A DNA stretch of 64,000 nt from Rhodoferax sp. (GCF_012927445.1 NZ_JABBPD010000008.1:124001-188000); one strand, 5' to 3'; numbered from the stretch's first letter, positions 1 through 8,907 are shown. Made by a program: numbers and translations. The notes: generated from the sequence alone by a model not told the origin.

Positions 1-1
1 G

Positions 2-556
2 GTCGTGGTCAGTCATGAAGATGTCACCCGACTCAAGGCGGCCGAACTGGCCAGTTTGACACTCGCCAACATTGACGCCTTGACCGGGGCGCTCAGTCGA
101 CGGAATTTCCTGAATTTGGCTGAGCAAGAATTGGCCCGTGCTGCTCGCTATGAATTGCCGCTCATGGTGCTGATGCTGGATCTGGATCATTTCAAGCACA
201 TCAACGACCATCACGGCCATGCCGCTGGCGATGTCGTACTGCAAGCGTTTGTGAAGACGGTGGCGGGTGTTTTGCGGGAGTCTGATTTGATTGGCCGCAT
301 CGGAGGCGAAGAGTTTGCGGTGTTGTTGCCCAGCACGACACTTGAAGGCGGGCGCTCGCTGGCGCAGCGAATTATTGAAAGTGTCCGTACCAGCCCGGTT
401 GAGGTGAATGGTGCGCTTCTCTCCTTCACGGTCAGTATTGGGGCCGGCTGTTTGTCCAGTGAGACGTCGTTTGCCAACTTATTGGGCTTGGCGGACGTTG
501 CGCTGTACAAGGCGAAAAATGGTGGCCGGGATCGGCTTGAAGTCGGGCTGGCATAG
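2..556 (+). CDS. Diguanylate cyclase (GGDEF), 5' end outside window
   Basis: Makes cyclic di-GMP from two GTP. The frame is already open at the first bases. The residues ahead of the domain (VVVSHEDVTRLK) resemble the last strand of a PAS/PAC sensor module, so the N-terminal part lies upstream and the GTG at 5 is not the real start. The GGDEF domain fills the rest. Its signature is GGEEF at 302-316, and an RxxD inhibitory site (RESD) sits five residues before it, so feedback inhibition by c-di-GMP is likely. No EAL domain follows. The stop lies 18 bp before ftsH, so the two may be co-transcribed. The sensed signal cannot be told from this fragment. Confidence 0.9.
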   Translation, partial: VVVSHEDVTRLKAAELASLTLANIDALTGALSRRNFLNLAEQELARAARYELPLMVLMLDLDHFKHINDHHGHAAGDVVLQAFVKTVAGVLRESDLIGRIGGEEFAVLLPSTTLEGGRSLAQRIIESVRTSPVEVNGALLSFTVSIGAGCLSSETSFANLLGLADVALYKAKNGGRDRLEVGLA

Positions 557-574
557 CCCTTCTCGGAAGGTGAC

Positions 575-2461
575 ATGGACAAGAAGCACACCTGGAACCT
601 TGGCTACTGGGCCATTGCGCTGATGCTGCTACTGCTACTCCAGGACGTCTGGCAAAGCGCGACGCAAGTGCAGACCGTACCCTACAGTGAGTTTGAGAAA
701 GCCCTGCGTGAGGGCCGCGTGGCCGATATCACCGTTTCTGACCGCACCCTTGTTGGCCGGCTAAAAATCCCCGATGGAAACAAGACCCTGCTGGTTGCGG
801 CGCGGGTAGAGCCCGACTTGGCGGCTCGACTGGAAAAATTTGATGTGCCTTACACCCGGGTCGTTGACAACACGTTCTTGAAAGACTTGATGTCGTGGAT
901 CGTGCCGGCGTTGGTGTTTTTTGGATTATGGTTTTTTCTGTTTCGCCGCTTTGCTGACAAGCAAGGCATGGGCGGATTTTTGTCGATTGGCAAAAGCCGC
1001 GCAAAAATTTACGCCCAGACCAATACGGGCATTACCTTTGCCGACGTGGCTGGCGTCGATGAAGCCAAGCATGAGCTGGAAGAGGTGGTAGATTTTCTCA
1101 AGCACCCGCAGGAATATGGTCGTCTGGGTGCCCACATTCCCAAAGGGGTGCTGCTCGTGGGGCCGCCCGGTACGGGCAAGACGCTGCTGGCCAAGGCGGT
1201 GGCGGGCGAGGCGGATGTGCCCTTCTTTTCGATCTCGGGAAGTGAATTCGTCGAGATGTTTGTCGGCGTCGGTGCTGCCAGGGTGCGTGACCTGTTCGAG
1301 CAAGCTCGACTGAAAGCTCCCGCTATTATTTTCATTGATGAACTGGACGCGTTGGGCCGCGCCCGCGGTGCCTTCCCCGGACTGGGCGGGCACGATGAAA
1401 AAGAGCAAACGCTGAACCAGTTGCTCGCTGAAATGGATGGGTTCGATTCGTCGGTCGGGCTGATTATTTTGTCGGCGACCAATCGGCCAGAAATACTTGA
1501 CCCGGCACTGCTGCGGGCCGGCCGCTTTGATCGGCAGGTGCTGGTGGATCGTCCGGACCGGAAAGGCCGTACCGACATCCTGAAGGTTCATGTGCGCAAG
1601 GTCAAGCTCGACGCGGTACTGCGGCTTGAGGACGTGGCTGCCCTGACCCCGGGTTTCAGTGGGGCTGACCTGGCCAACCTTGTGAATGAGGCCACGCTGG
1701 TGGCTACCCGGCGCAAAGCAGATCAGGTGACGATGCCTGATTTCACTGCCGCTGTGGAACGCATCGTTGCGGGACTGGAGCGAAGAAGTCGCGTGCTCAA
1801 CCCCAAAGAGCGAGAGGCCGTTGCGTTTCACGAGATGGGCCACGCCCTGGTGGCGCTGGCGCAGACAGGGACTGATCCTGTGCACAAGGTGTCGATCATC
1901 CCGCACGGCATCGGGGCATTGGGCTACACCATTCAACGTCCGACCGAAGACCGCTATCTCGTGACGCGGCCCGAACTGGAGCAGAAAATCGCCGTTCTGC
2001 TGGGGGGGCGGGCCGCTGAAAAATTGGTGTTTGACGTGCTCTCCACCGGGGCAGCTGATGACCTTGCCAAGGCGACTGATATTGCCCGCGACATGGTGAC
2101 CCGCTATGGCATGGATGAGGGTTTGGGCTATGTCGCCTACGAGCCTGCGCGCCAGCAGATGCTCGATCTACCGGCCGGCATGCTGCCCCGCGACAGCGCG
2201 GCATCGGAAGACACGCAACGGCGCATCGACAACGCAATCCGCTGCATTGTGATGGATGGTTTTGACCGTGCGAGCACCATTCTGAGCGCCAACCGTGAGG
2301 TGCTTGAGCGCGGCGCACGTTCACTGCTTGAGAAAGAAACGCTGGACGAGGCGGCACTCCGGGACTTGAGCGCTCAACTCCAGCGCGTCGATTCAAATCA
2401 GTCGCTGCAAATGAGGCTGCCGCTGGACGATCAACCTGCGCCAACGCGTCATCCAGCCTGA
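575..2461 (+). CDS. ftsH: ATP-dependent zinc metalloprotease FtsH (paralogue type)
   Basis: Membrane-anchored AAA+ protease that extracts and degrades membrane and misfolded proteins. In its 628 residues I see TM1 (about 10-26), a small periplasmic domain, TM2 (about 107-125), an AAA domain with Walker A GPPGTGKT (about 195-202), Walker B IIFIDE (about 250-255) and an SRH region (RAGRFDRQV), then the peptidase zinc motif HEMGH at about 419-423. A later Asp in [11 protein letters not shown] fits the third zinc ligand. The start has a good ribosome site (GGAAGGTGAC-ATG). The sequence before TM1 is short and the tail is proline-rich. Its position among stress genes suggests an accessory FtsH rather than the housekeeping copy, which normally sits beside rlmE; this is inference. 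Confidence 0.93.
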   Translation: MDKKHTWNLGYWAIALMLLLLLQDVWQSATQVQTVPYSEFEKALREGRVADITVSDRTLVGRLKIPDGNKTLLVAARVEPDLAARLEKFDVPYTRVVDNTFLKDLMSWIVPALVFFGLWFFLFRRFADKQGMGGFLSIGKSRAKIYAQTNTGITFADVAGVDEAKHELEEVVDFLKHPQEYGRLGAHIPKGVLLVGPPGTGKTLLAKAVAGEADVPFFSISGSEFVEMFVGVGAARVRDLFEQARLKAPAIIFIDELDALGRARGAFPGLGGHDEKEQTLNQLLAEMDGFDSSVGLIILSATNRPEILDPALLRAGRFDRQVLVDRPDRKGRTDILKVHVRKVKLDAVLRLEDVAALTPGFSGADLANLVNEATLVATRRKADQVTMPDFTAAVERIVAGLERRSRVLNPKEREAVAFHEMGHALVALAQTGTDPVHKVSIIPHGIGALGYTIQRPTEDRYLVTRPELEQKIAVLLGGRAAEKLVFDVLSTGAADDLAKATDIARDMVTRYGMDEGLGYVAYEPARQQMLDLPAGMLPRDSAASEDTQRRIDNAIRCIVMDGFDRASTILSANREVLERGARSLLEKETLDEAALRDLSAQLQRVDSNQSLQMRLPLDDQPAPTRHPA

Positions 2462-2530
2462 CAACAGCGCCGGTGAAGTGCGGCACTGTTGATGGAGTGA
2501 CCGTGTTGGCCACCTGACGGTTGCCGCTGG

Positions 2531-2572
2531 TTGCGATTCATCAATCGGTTTAAGCGTTTTTTTGGCTACGCT
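2531..2572 (+). promoter_or_regulatory. FNR-like site and promoter of the RNR-like gene
   Basis: TTGCGATTCATCAA at 2531-2544, then 22 bp, then the -10-like hexamer TACGCT at 2567-2572. The site would be centred near -41.5, the class II activation position of CRP/FNR-family regulators. Exactly 58 bp separate it from the ATG at 2603. The same site and spacings recur at three other promoters in this cluster. I infer the regulator from resemblance to TTGAT-N4-ATCAA. Confidence 0.7.
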
Positions 2573-2602
2573 GAATCTTTGTATCGATTTGGACCGCACA
2601 CC

Positions 2603-4360
2603 ATGCAGACGAACCCCTTTCATGCGCCAATCTCAGAACATGTCTGGCGTACCAAGTACCAGTGGTGTGAGGGCGGACACATGCAGGAGCCTTCCATCGA
2701 GGCCACTTGGGATCGGGTTGCTCTGGCAGTCTCGGGTGCAGAGGCGCATCACCACAACGATTGGCGCGAGCGCTTCCGGGCTATTTTGAGTGATTTTCGG
2801 TTCTTGCCTGCCGGCCGCATCCTGGCGGGTGCCGCGACCTCGCGCAGTACCACCTTGTTCAATTGCTTTGTCATGGGACCGATGGAGGATTCAATCCCCG
2901 GTATTTTCAATGCCTTGCGCGATGCCATGGTGACGCTGCAGGCCGGTGGTGGGGTCGGGATTGATTTCTCTACCTTGAGGCCAGCAGGTGCATTAGCCTT
3001 GTCCAGTGGTGGCGTTGCCACCGGGCCGGTCTCTTTCATGGCCATCTGGGACGAAGCGAACGCGGTGCTGGAAACGAACAACCTGCGCCGCGGGGCCATG
3101 ATGGCCACGTTGCGCTGTGATCACCCCGACATTGAGTCGTTTATAGACTCAAAAATTGCCAAAGGCGCATTGCCGCATTTCAAGATGTCGGTTTTGGTGA
3201 CGGACGAATTCATGCGCGCTGTTGAGGAAGACGGCCCGTGGCCACTGGTCTTTCCCTTGGGCGGGAATTCCATTCCCGTGGGCGGTGAGGTGTGTGAGCG
3301 GGTGTGGTCCGGTGGCATGACGCCACAGCTTTGTCTGGTGCATCGGCGCCTGCCGGCCCGCGCCTTGTGGGAAAAACTCCTGGAGGCGCAATATACAAGT
3401 TCTGAACCCGCAGTTCTATTCATTGACCGGATCAATAGTGCCAACAATCTTTGGTACTGCGAGAACCTGTATGCATCCAATCCTTTTGGCGAAATTCCAC
3501 TGCCCCCCTATGGGGCCTGTAACCTGGGATCCCTCAATTTGACCCGGTTTGTGCAGCATCCCTTTGCCGAGCATCCGCGTGTCGATTTTGGTGATTTGCG
3601 CGCCGTAGCTTCTGTTGCTACGCGGTTTTTGGACAATGTGCACGATATTTCCTTGTTCCCGCTCAAGGCCCAGGAGAAAGCAGCCGGTGCCAGCCGACGA
3701 ATCGGCCTGGGTGTTACCGGTTTGGCCGATATGTTTGCCATGCTGGGCTTGCGCTACGGCTCGCAGGCGAGTATCAATCTGACCCACCAGATCATGAGCA
3801 CGATCAGAGACACGGCCTACCGCACGTCCATCGCGATAGCGCAGGAAAAAGGAGCATTCCCGGAGTTTGACAAGATTAAATATGGCGCCAGCCCCTTTGT
3901 ACTGGCGCTTTCTCATGATATTCAGGATGCGATTTCTCAGCACGGCATTCGCAATAGCCATCTGCTGGCGGTGGCCCCCACGGGCTCCATCAGCTTGCTT
4001 GCCAACAATGTGTCGAGCGGTATTGAGCCCATTCATGCATTCAAGACCCAACGTTGCGTGCGGGGGGCTGATGGCCAGGAAGTAACTTTTGATGTGGAAG
4101 ATGCGGCGTGGTACCAGTACAAGGCGTTACATGGCGCCAGTGCCGTGCTGCCTGCGCACTTTGTGCAGTCAGCCGATGTCTGCGCCGAAGATCAGTTGCA
4201 CATGATGGCCATGGTGCAGTCCTGTGTGGATAACGCAATTTCCAAATCGTTAGTGCTGCCGGAAAGCGCCAGTGCACAGGACATAGGCCTGGTCTTGTTG
4301 CAAGCCTGGGAGCTGGGACTTAAAGGGATTTCGGTCTTCCGGACGGGACCGGGATCGTGA
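2603..4360 (+). CDS. nrdJ: Class II (B12-type) ribonucleotide reductase-like protein lacking the radical cysteine
   Basis: Homologous to adenosylcobalamin-dependent ribonucleotide reductase, which makes deoxyribonucleotides without oxygen. I chose the ATG at 2603 (585 residues) because the protein then begins like family members (MQTNPFHAPISEHVW) and the promoter spacing matches its neighbours. The half of the redox pair in FNCFV (C88) and the one in GACNLGS (C306) are present. The loop that is normally NPCGE reads NPFGE, so the thiyl-radical position is Phe295 (codon 3485-3487). The flanking Asn and Glu are kept. The protein ends at KGISVFRTGPGS, without the C-terminal CxxC tail. No ATP cone is seen. 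It may be a non-catalytic or repurposed paralogue; family membership is certain, function is not. Confidence 0.85.
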   Translation: MQTNPFHAPISEHVWRTKYQWCEGGHMQEPSIEATWDRVALAVSGAEAHHHNDWRERFRAILSDFRFLPAGRILAGAATSRSTTLFNCFVMGPMEDSIPGIFNALRDAMVTLQAGGGVGIDFSTLRPAGALALSSGGVATGPVSFMAIWDEANAVLETNNLRRGAMMATLRCDHPDIESFIDSKIAKGALPHFKMSVLVTDEFMRAVEEDGPWPLVFPLGGNSIPVGGEVCERVWSGGMTPQLCLVHRRLPARALWEKLLEAQYTSSEPAVLFIDRINSANNLWYCENLYASNPFGEIPLPPYGACNLGSLNLTRFVQHPFAEHPRVDFGDLRAVASVATRFLDNVHDISLFPLKAQEKAAGASRRIGLGVTGLADMFAMLGLRYGSQASINLTHQIMSTIRDTAYRTSIAIAQEKGAFPEFDKIKYGASPFVLALSHDIQDAISQHGIRNSHLLAVAPTGSISLLANNVSSGIEPIHAFKTQRCVRGADGQEVTFDVEDAAWYQYKALHGASAVLPAHFVQSADVCAEDQLHMMAMVQSCVDNAISKSLVLPESASAQDIGLVLLQAWELGLKGISVFRTGPGS

Positions 4361-4373
4361 GTCAGTTGAATGC

Positions 4374-4396
4374 AAGCCAGCAGCAAACCTGGCTTT
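4374..4396. terminator. Hairpin between convergent nrdJ-like gene and usp
   Basis: Seven-bp inverted repeat AAGCCAG / CTGGCTT with an eight-base loop, placed between two convergent stop codons. There is no clear T-run, so termination is only suggested. Confidence 0.35.
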
Positions 4397-4409
4397 GAAC
4401 GATTCAAGT

Positions 4410-4838
4410 TTACTTGGTAAGGAGCACCGGGACTGCTGACTGATGAATGACCCGTTGGGCCACCGAGCCCAGGATCATGTTGCCCACAGCGCCCATGCCC
4501 CGAGTACCCATGGCAATCTGGTCAACCTGCCTGTCGTTGGCGATGCGTACGATTTCATTGGCAATGACGCCATAAGCGCGTGCTGGCTCGCCAAGCTTGA
4601 GCCCTTGCGTCTTGGCTAACTCCGTAGCTTTGGTCAGGACGGCATTTTGCTGCTGTTTTTGATCTTCTTCTATCTTCTGAATAGTGGCAACGGTGTAGTC
4701 ACCATAAAAAATGGGCTCAGGGCTGACGCAGACCAGAATGGCCTCCAGGTCAAGGGAAGAGCGGGCCATTTTCCCAACGGCCTCAACGGCCCGGTTGGCA
4801 TGTTCAGATCCATCAACTGCAATCAAAATTTTCAACAT
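4410..4838 (-). CDS. Universal stress protein, UspA family
   Basis: Small cytoplasmic nucleotide-binding stress protein of 142 residues, one Usp domain. It starts MLKILIAVDGSEHA and carries the ATP-binding pattern G-2x-G-9x-G(S) (GTRG...LGS) near residue 117-130, so it belongs to the ATP-binding rather than the UspA-type non-binding class. The aspartate after the first strand (VDGS) is also present. It is the last gene of a probable operon groEL - host-attachment - usp, 56 bp after the preceding stop. Such proteins are commonly induced by oxygen limitation under FNR/ANR control, which fits the site upstream of groEL. The exact role cannot be read from sequence. Confidence 0.9.
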   Translation of the reverse strand: MLKILIAVDGSEHANRAVEAVGKMARSSLDLEAILVCVSPEPIFYGDYTVATIQKIEEDQKQQQNAVLTKATELAKTQGLKLGEPARAYGVIANEIVRIANDRQVDQIAMGTRGMGAVGNMILGSVAQRVIHQSAVPVLLTK

Positions 4839-4894
4839 ACTGTTCTCCTCTTTAGATATTTTTACTTAACCGTTTTAACTCAAGATGTCGCGCA

Positions 4895-5353
4895 CTAATC
4901 GGGTAGCTGCAAGGCATGGTTGACGCGCTCTTTCAACTCCGGACCCGTGTAATGCGTCAGATCGCTCGCGACACATTTGCGCAGAATTTTTTCAGTCGCA
5001 CTGGTTAAGCAGGGCCTGATCTCACCCAACATTGGACTGGAGGCAATCAGCACGAGTCCGTTGCAGCGTTGCTCTGCCACGGCCTCGTTGAGATAGGCCG
5101 CAAGTTGTCGGGCAAAACTGCCACGCTCTTTGGCGTGGGCCTCGGTGTGGGGTTCAAACTGCGTGCCCGCATGTCCCGTGCGACCATGCCCCTTGCCGGC
5201 TGCGCCTGTCAGATCGCCCCCACTGGCCTCGCTCGAAATGCTGGTTTGGGGAAAGACGAAATCAGCCAACTCGGTGAGTGCGTGATCAGGGGCATGGCGC
5301 TCGAAGCAACGGGCTCGATGGGCATCTGTTATTAATATCCAGGTCTTTTCCAT
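4895..5353 (-). CDS. Host attachment family protein (PF10116 type)
   Basis: A 152-residue soluble protein of the family named for an Agrobacterium-type host-attachment phenotype. It begins MEKTWILITDAHRARCFE, the usual opening of that family, followed by a low-complexity Gly/His-rich middle (about 45-75) and a C-terminal half with LVLIASSPMLGEIR and a final YTGPELKERVNHAL helix. No signal peptide is present despite the name. It lies 24 bp after groEL and ahead of usp. Family members often sit in stress and low-oxygen clusters beside universal stress proteins. A direct role in attachment should not be assumed here. Confidence 0.8.
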   Translation of the reverse strand: MEKTWILITDAHRARCFERHAPDHALTELADFVFPQTSISSEASGGDLTGAAGKGHGRTGHAGTQFEPHTEAHAKERGSFARQLAAYLNEAVAEQRCNGLVLIASSPMLGEIRPCLTSATEKILRKCVASDLTHYTGPELKERVNHALQLPD

Positions 5354-5377
5354 AATTTTTCTTTCCTCTTGCGCTTG

Positions 5378-7012
5378 TTAAAACACAGGTGCACCGGCAT
5401 TGGAGCCGAGCATTCCTTCGTCAGTTACTTGCTTGGGTGCCGTGGCAATCATGCAATCCGTGGTGAGAATCAGGCTGGCGATGGACGCTGCGTTTTGCAG
5501 TGCCAATCGTGTGACCTTGGCTGGGTCGATCACGCCCATTTGCAACAGATCACCGTAAGTGCGAGTGGCTGCGTTGTAGCCAAAGGCCTGGTCCGGCGAC
5601 TCGTCGACCCGGTTGAGAATCACGGATGGCTCATCTCCCGCGTTGCTCACGATGCGGCGCAGCGGCTCTTCAAGCGCGCGCGACACCAGGCGAATGCCTG
5701 AGGTTTCATCGAGGGTACTGCCTGTGAGTTCAGTCAAGACACGACGCGCCCGCAGCAAGGCAACACCGCCGCCTGGCACGATGCCCTCTTCAATAGCCGC
5801 ACGTGTGGCATGCAAGGCGTCTTCTACACGCAGCTTGCGCTCTTTCAATTCGGTTTCAGTGGCCGCGCCGACTTTGATCAGGGCCACCCCGCCGGACAAC
5901 TTGGCGGCACGCTCATCAAGCTTTTCACGGTCATAGTCACTGGTGGCCAACTCGCGTTCTCGACGAATGGTGGCAATCCGCTCGCTGATCACCTTAGGCA
6001 GACCAGCGCCACCGATTAACGTGGTGTTTTCTTTGGTGATCTCAGCGCGTGTGGCGCGTCCCAGATCTGAGAGTTTGACTTTTCCCAGTGTCAAGCCAAC
6101 TTCATCGCTGACCACCGTGCCTCCGGTCAGAACCGCAATATCCTGCACCATGGACTTGCGTCGATCACCAAATCCCGGCGCCTTGACGGCGCAGGTTCTC
6201 AGCGTGCCCCGGATCGTATTGATGACCAGTGCCGCCAGTGTGTCGTTGTCAACCTCCTCGGCGATCACCAGCAAGGGCCGACCTTCCTTCACGATTTCCT
6301 CTAACAGGGGTAGCAGATCCTTCAAGGACGTCAGACGGCCTTCACACAGCAAGATCGAGACGTCTTCCAATACTGCGCTTTGCCGTTCAGCATTATTGAT
6401 GAAGTAGGGCGATAGAAAGCCCCGGTCAAACTGCATGCCTTCCACCACTTCCAGCACACTGACCAAGCCGGAACCATCTTCGATGGAGATCGCGCCTTCG
6501 CGTCCCACCTTGTCAATGGCACTGGCCAGCAGGTCGCCAATCGAACGGTCATTGTTGGCTGAGATCGCTGCGACGTGCGCAATCTCCTGAGAAGTGGCAC
6601 AGGGCTTTGACATCCGTTTTAGTTCTGCAACCACCGTCTCGATGGCCAACTCAATGCCACGCTTTAAATCCATCGGATTCATGCCACCCGCCAGATAACG
6701 CAAACCCTCCTGAATCATGCCGTGGGCCAGCACCGTGGCGGTGGTGGTGCCGTCGCCTGCCATCTCGCTGGTACGGGCGGCTACCTCGCGCAGCAATTGC
6801 GCGCCCATGTTCTCAAACCGGTCTTCAAGCTCAATCGACTTGGCCACCAGTACGCCTGAGTTCACGATCTGTGGCGGTCCAAAGTCACGTTCCAGAATGA
6901 CGGTGCGCCCGCGTGGCCCCAAAGTCACTTTGACCGCCTCAGCCAACGCATCCACTCCGCGCCGAATTTTTTCTCGGGCGGCGTCGTGGAATATAAGCTG
7001 TTTGGGTTTCAT
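5378..7012 (-). CDS. groEL: GroEL-type chaperonin, orphan paralogue
   Basis: Chaperonin of 544 residues that folds proteins in an ATP-driven double ring. The signature regions are intact: [13 protein letters not shown] near residue 31, [11 protein letters not shown] near 86, GGGVALLRA, and [12 protein letters not shown] near the end. The start is the ATG at 7012; a TTG further upstream is less likely and would break the shared promoter spacing. Two things differ from housekeeping GroEL: no groES lies beside it, and the C-terminus ends SNAGAPVF, without the Gly-Gly-Met tail. It leads an operon with a host-attachment protein and a universal stress protein, so it is probably a condition-specific chaperonin. 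Confidence 0.93.
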   Translation of the reverse strand: MKPKQLIFHDAAREKIRRGVDALAEAVKVTLGPRGRTVILERDFGPPQIVNSGVLVAKSIELEDRFENMGAQLLREVAARTSEMAGDGTTTATVLAHGMIQEGLRYLAGGMNPMDLKRGIELAIETVVAELKRMSKPCATSQEIAHVAAISANNDRSIGDLLASAIDKVGREGAISIEDGSGLVSVLEVVEGMQFDRGFLSPYFINNAERQSAVLEDVSILLCEGRLTSLKDLLPLLEEIVKEGRPLLVIAEEVDNDTLAALVINTIRGTLRTCAVKAPGFGDRRKSMVQDIAVLTGGTVVSDEVGLTLGKVKLSDLGRATRAEITKENTTLIGGAGLPKVISERIATIRRERELATSDYDREKLDERAAKLSGGVALIKVGAATETELKERKLRVEDALHATRAAIEEGIVPGGGVALLRARRVLTELTGSTLDETSGIRLVSRALEEPLRRIVSNAGDEPSVILNRVDESPDQAFGYNAATRTYGDLLQMGVIDPAKVTRLALQNAASIASLILTTDCMIATAPKQVTDEGMLGSNAGAPVF

Positions 7013-7042
7013 GGTCTCAATACATTGGCCGACTATGTGCAA

Positions 7043-7084
7043 ATATTAGAGTTGGTGTTCAAGCGGCCGGTTGACAAATCGCAA
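7043..7084 (-). promoter_or_regulatory. FNR-like site and promoter of the groEL operon
   Basis: In the direction of groEL the site reads TTGCGATTTGTCAA (7084-7071). Twenty-two bp later comes TAATAT as a -10 element (7048-7043), and 58 bp separate the site from the ATG at 7012. The arrangement matches the RNR-like promoter exactly. Confidence 0.7.
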
Positions 7085-7123
7085 CGGCACCGGCAAGGCG
7101 TTTTTCGAGCCGATTCTGGCAAG

Positions 7124-7537
7124 TCACGTCGCATTTTTTCGATAGTTTTCGATGCCGCTCTTGAGCTGCTCAAGTGATTTGACGAACGACATTTTTAACT
7201 GAGTCCAGGACTCCACTGTGCCTGACTTCAGCGCCATCAGTTGCTGCTGCGTATCACGTAACTTGGTTTCAAGTTTTTCAATCTCTTCACCAAGCTGAAC
7301 TTTGGTTTGCTGGTTGGCCGATGCAACCTTTGCTTTAAGTTCTGCAATAACATTTCGCAGATCATCCAACTCCTTCTGTGCGGCTTGAGAATAGGCCTCA
7401 TGTTCTCCCTGGCTGACTTGGTCTGACGGCGCCGGTGGCTTCTGCAGTTGAGGTTGCGGTGGCTTGATCTTGTCGCACGCAACGCCGCTGAAGGCCAAAG
7501 CAATGACGACGCCGGTGGTGGATAACAATCGTTTCAT
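7124..7537 (-). CDS. Putative exported coiled-coil protein (possible lipoprotein)
   Basis: A 137-residue protein of unknown function. It has a basic start and hydrophobic stretch (MKRLLSTTGVVIALAFSG) followed by VACDK; the lipobox-like GVAC is imperfect, so lipid attachment is possible rather than certain. A proline-rich linker (about 27-40) leads into a long amphipathic coiled coil (about 48-105). It is 18 bp downstream of the glycine-zipper lipoprotein gene and probably translated from the same mRNA. I infer a periplasmic or outer-membrane-associated location. I do not recognise a named family. Confidence 0.6.
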   Translation of the reverse strand: MKRLLSTTGVVIALAFSGVACDKIKPPQPQLQKPPAPSDQVSQGEHEAYSQAAQKELDDLRNVIAELKAKVASANQQTKVQLGEEIEKLETKLRDTQQQLMALKSGTVESWTQLKMSFVKSLEQLKSGIENYRKNAT

Positions 7538-7555
7538 GGTGTTTCCTTTTTGAGC

Positions 7556-8017
7556 CTAATTGCGCACCTGCCAACTACCATCTGGCTGCCGACACGCGGT
7601 GCCGAATACCTTGTCTTTTCTGCCGGCAATCATGGCATCAATGCTGTAATCCCTGCAAGGTCCTGAGGCCGTCTCAAAGGTGCGCGTGGGCACCACTACA
7701 TATTGATTGCCGCTGTCCGGATTTCTCCATGACGAGGGCACACCCGTTCTGACGGTTTCAAGTGTCTGCGCGGTTCTCAGTCTGTCGACTTCGGCCATCG
7801 AGTTGCCGACTGAACCCCCCACCGCGGCGCCGGCAAGGCTTCCCAGAATGATGGCCGCAGTGCGTCCATCACCATGGCCAACTTGCGACCCTAGAACGCC
7901 ACCCAGCAAACCGCCAATCACCATGCCCGTTTGTTCCTGCTGGCTCTGGTAGTTTGCACACCCGGACAGCAGCAGGGCGCACATTCCGGCCATACCGAAA
8001 GATTTAAATTGCCACAT
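7556..8017 (-). CDS. Glycine-zipper lipoprotein, 17-kDa surface antigen type
   Basis: A 153-residue outer-membrane lipoprotein. The signal peptide ends in a good lipobox LLSGC (Cys about 20). A glycine-zipper pair follows (GGLLGGVLGSQVG and LGSLAGAAVGGSVG, about 35-75), and then a small C-terminal domain with two cysteines (GPCRDY, GTACRQ) and the final WQVRN typical of the surface-antigen family. Members are thought to sit in the outer membrane and affect envelope stability. It is the first gene of a two-gene operon reading away from the BON gene, with a CRP/FNR-like palindrome 80 bp upstream. Confidence 0.82.
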   Translation of the reverse strand: MWQFKSFGMAGMCALLLSGCANYQSQQEQTGMVIGGLLGGVLGSQVGHGDGRTAAIILGSLAGAAVGGSVGNSMAEVDRLRTAQTLETVRTGVPSSWRNPDSGNQYVVVPTRTFETASGPCRDYSIDAMIAGRKDKVFGTACRQPDGSWQVRN

Positions 8018-8320
8018 ACCAAAACTCCTTTAGTCCACATTGCTGGACGCACAATCATTTGACTTTTGTATGTTGCGCCCCACGCTGGGGAAAATATTGA
8101 GAAACGTCAAATACTCCGGCAGAAACTCTTTTCGGCCTCCCTCGTATGGGATCGGCTTGTTTGGGGTATTGCTACTGATAGGGGAAGACGCCATCTCGTA
8201 TGTCTTGTCAGACTTTGAGAATTCTCAAAAAAGAAAAATTCAGCTTTAACTAAAGTTGCCCGGGCGTTTGAAATTCATGCCGGCCTGACGGCGAAAAGCC
8301 ATACTTGGAGGAGATATCTT
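8018..8320. other. Divergent promoter region with CRP/FNR-like palindrome
   Basis: About 300 bp without a credible gene between the lipoprotein operon and the BON gene. It holds TTGAGAAACGTCAA at 8097-8110 (TTGA-N6-TCAA). This differs in its inner bases from the other four sites and lacks their -10 spacing, so I rate it lower. A 69-codon frame at 8040-8249 has no ribosome site and no recognisable domain. Confidence 0.5.
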
Positions 8321-8560
8321 ATGAGGTCAGATGCAGACTTAAAGGCGGACTTGATGGAGCGGCTGGACGCGATACCTGCCGTCAATGCTTCGGATATTGA
8401 AGTCATGGTTGACAATGGCTTGGTCACCTTGAGCGGTCAGGTTGACACGCATCAAACAAGATTTCAGGTCGAGCGAACGGCCCGGCGCGTGTCTGGCATG
8501 CGAGGTCTTGAGATCAACGTAAAACCCAGTCAGCTCGCTTCAAAAAAGCATCACCATTAG
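8321..8560 (+). CDS. BON-domain protein
   Basis: A 79-residue protein that is essentially one BON domain: an alpha helix (ADLKADLMERLDAI), then ASDIEVMVDNGLVTLSGQVDT with the conserved Gly and the turn before the second helix. It lacks a signal peptide, so it would be cytoplasmic, unlike OsmY. BON domains bind phospholipids or other membrane components and are common in osmotic and low-oxygen stress clusters. A strong ribosome site (TTGGAGGAG) precedes the ATG. It ends in a short Lys/His-rich tail. The role is inferred only from domain and context. Confidence 0.82.
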   Translation: MRSDADLKADLMERLDAIPAVNASDIEVMVDNGLVTLSGQVDTHQTRFQVERTARRVSGMRGLEINVKPSQLASKKHHH

Positions 8561-8589
8561 TCGATTTGATAACAAGTTATCTGGATTGA

Positions 8590-8620
8590 CAGCCCTGCGA
8601 CCTGCAGGGCTGAGGGTGGT
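8590..8620. terminator. Hairpin between BON gene and small coiled-coil gene
   Basis: Perfect nine-bp inverted repeat CAGCCCTGC / GCAGGGCTG (8590-8598 and 8604-8612) between convergent genes. A TTTTATT stretch follows seven bases later on the + strand, so it most likely ends BON transcription. Confidence 0.5.
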
Positions 8621-8625
8621 TTTAT

Positions 8626-8835
8626 TCAGCAAGCGGGACCTTGCGCCGACGTGATTTGTTGCAACAACTTTTGAACAACTTCCTCGGTGTTTTTTCGTTT
8701 GACCAGATCAGTTTCAAACTGCAAGTCTTTCAGGGACAGTGACAACTCGACGAGTGCATCGCGTAGTTCAAACAAGGCTGAACTGACCTCCTGCATTGCG
8801 CCTGCCATATTTGTTCTGGATTCTGAGTCTTTCAT
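8626..8835 (-). CDS. Small coiled-coil protein of the stress cluster
   Basis: A 69-residue soluble protein with heptad-like leucines and acidic/basic residues (ALFELRDALVELSLSLKDLQFETDLVKRK), probably one long helix with a C-terminal helical tail (TEEVVQKLLQQI). I placed the start at 8835 because a near-perfect AGGAGG ribosome site lies just before that ATG and because the FNR-like promoter is then 58 bp away, as for two neighbouring genes. I do not recognise the family. Its position next to lon and its promoter suggest a stress accessory or adaptor, which is inference. Confidence 0.65.
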   Translation of the reverse strand: MKDSESRTNMAGAMQEVSSALFELRDALVELSLSLKDLQFETDLVKRKNTEEVVQKLLQQITSAQGPAC

Positions 8836-8865
8836 TGCCCACCTCCTGATTCTTGACATGAACTA

Positions 8866-8907
8866 ACTTTAGCGAGGCCACACCGGTTGCTGGATGATTA
8901 ATCGCAA
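8866..8907 (-). promoter_or_regulatory. FNR-like site and promoter of the small coiled-coil gene
   Basis: In the gene's direction the site reads TTGCGATTAATCAT (8907-8894), one base short of the full right half-site. TAAAGT follows 22 bp later (8871-8866) as a -10 element, and the ATG at 8835 is 58 bp away. The site overlaps the last codons of lon. Confidence 0.6.

Noticed and set aside
8040-8249. A 69-codon frame in the divergent region before the BON gene
   Set aside because: No ribosome site, no domain, AT-rich with unusual codon use; it covers the probable regulatory site.
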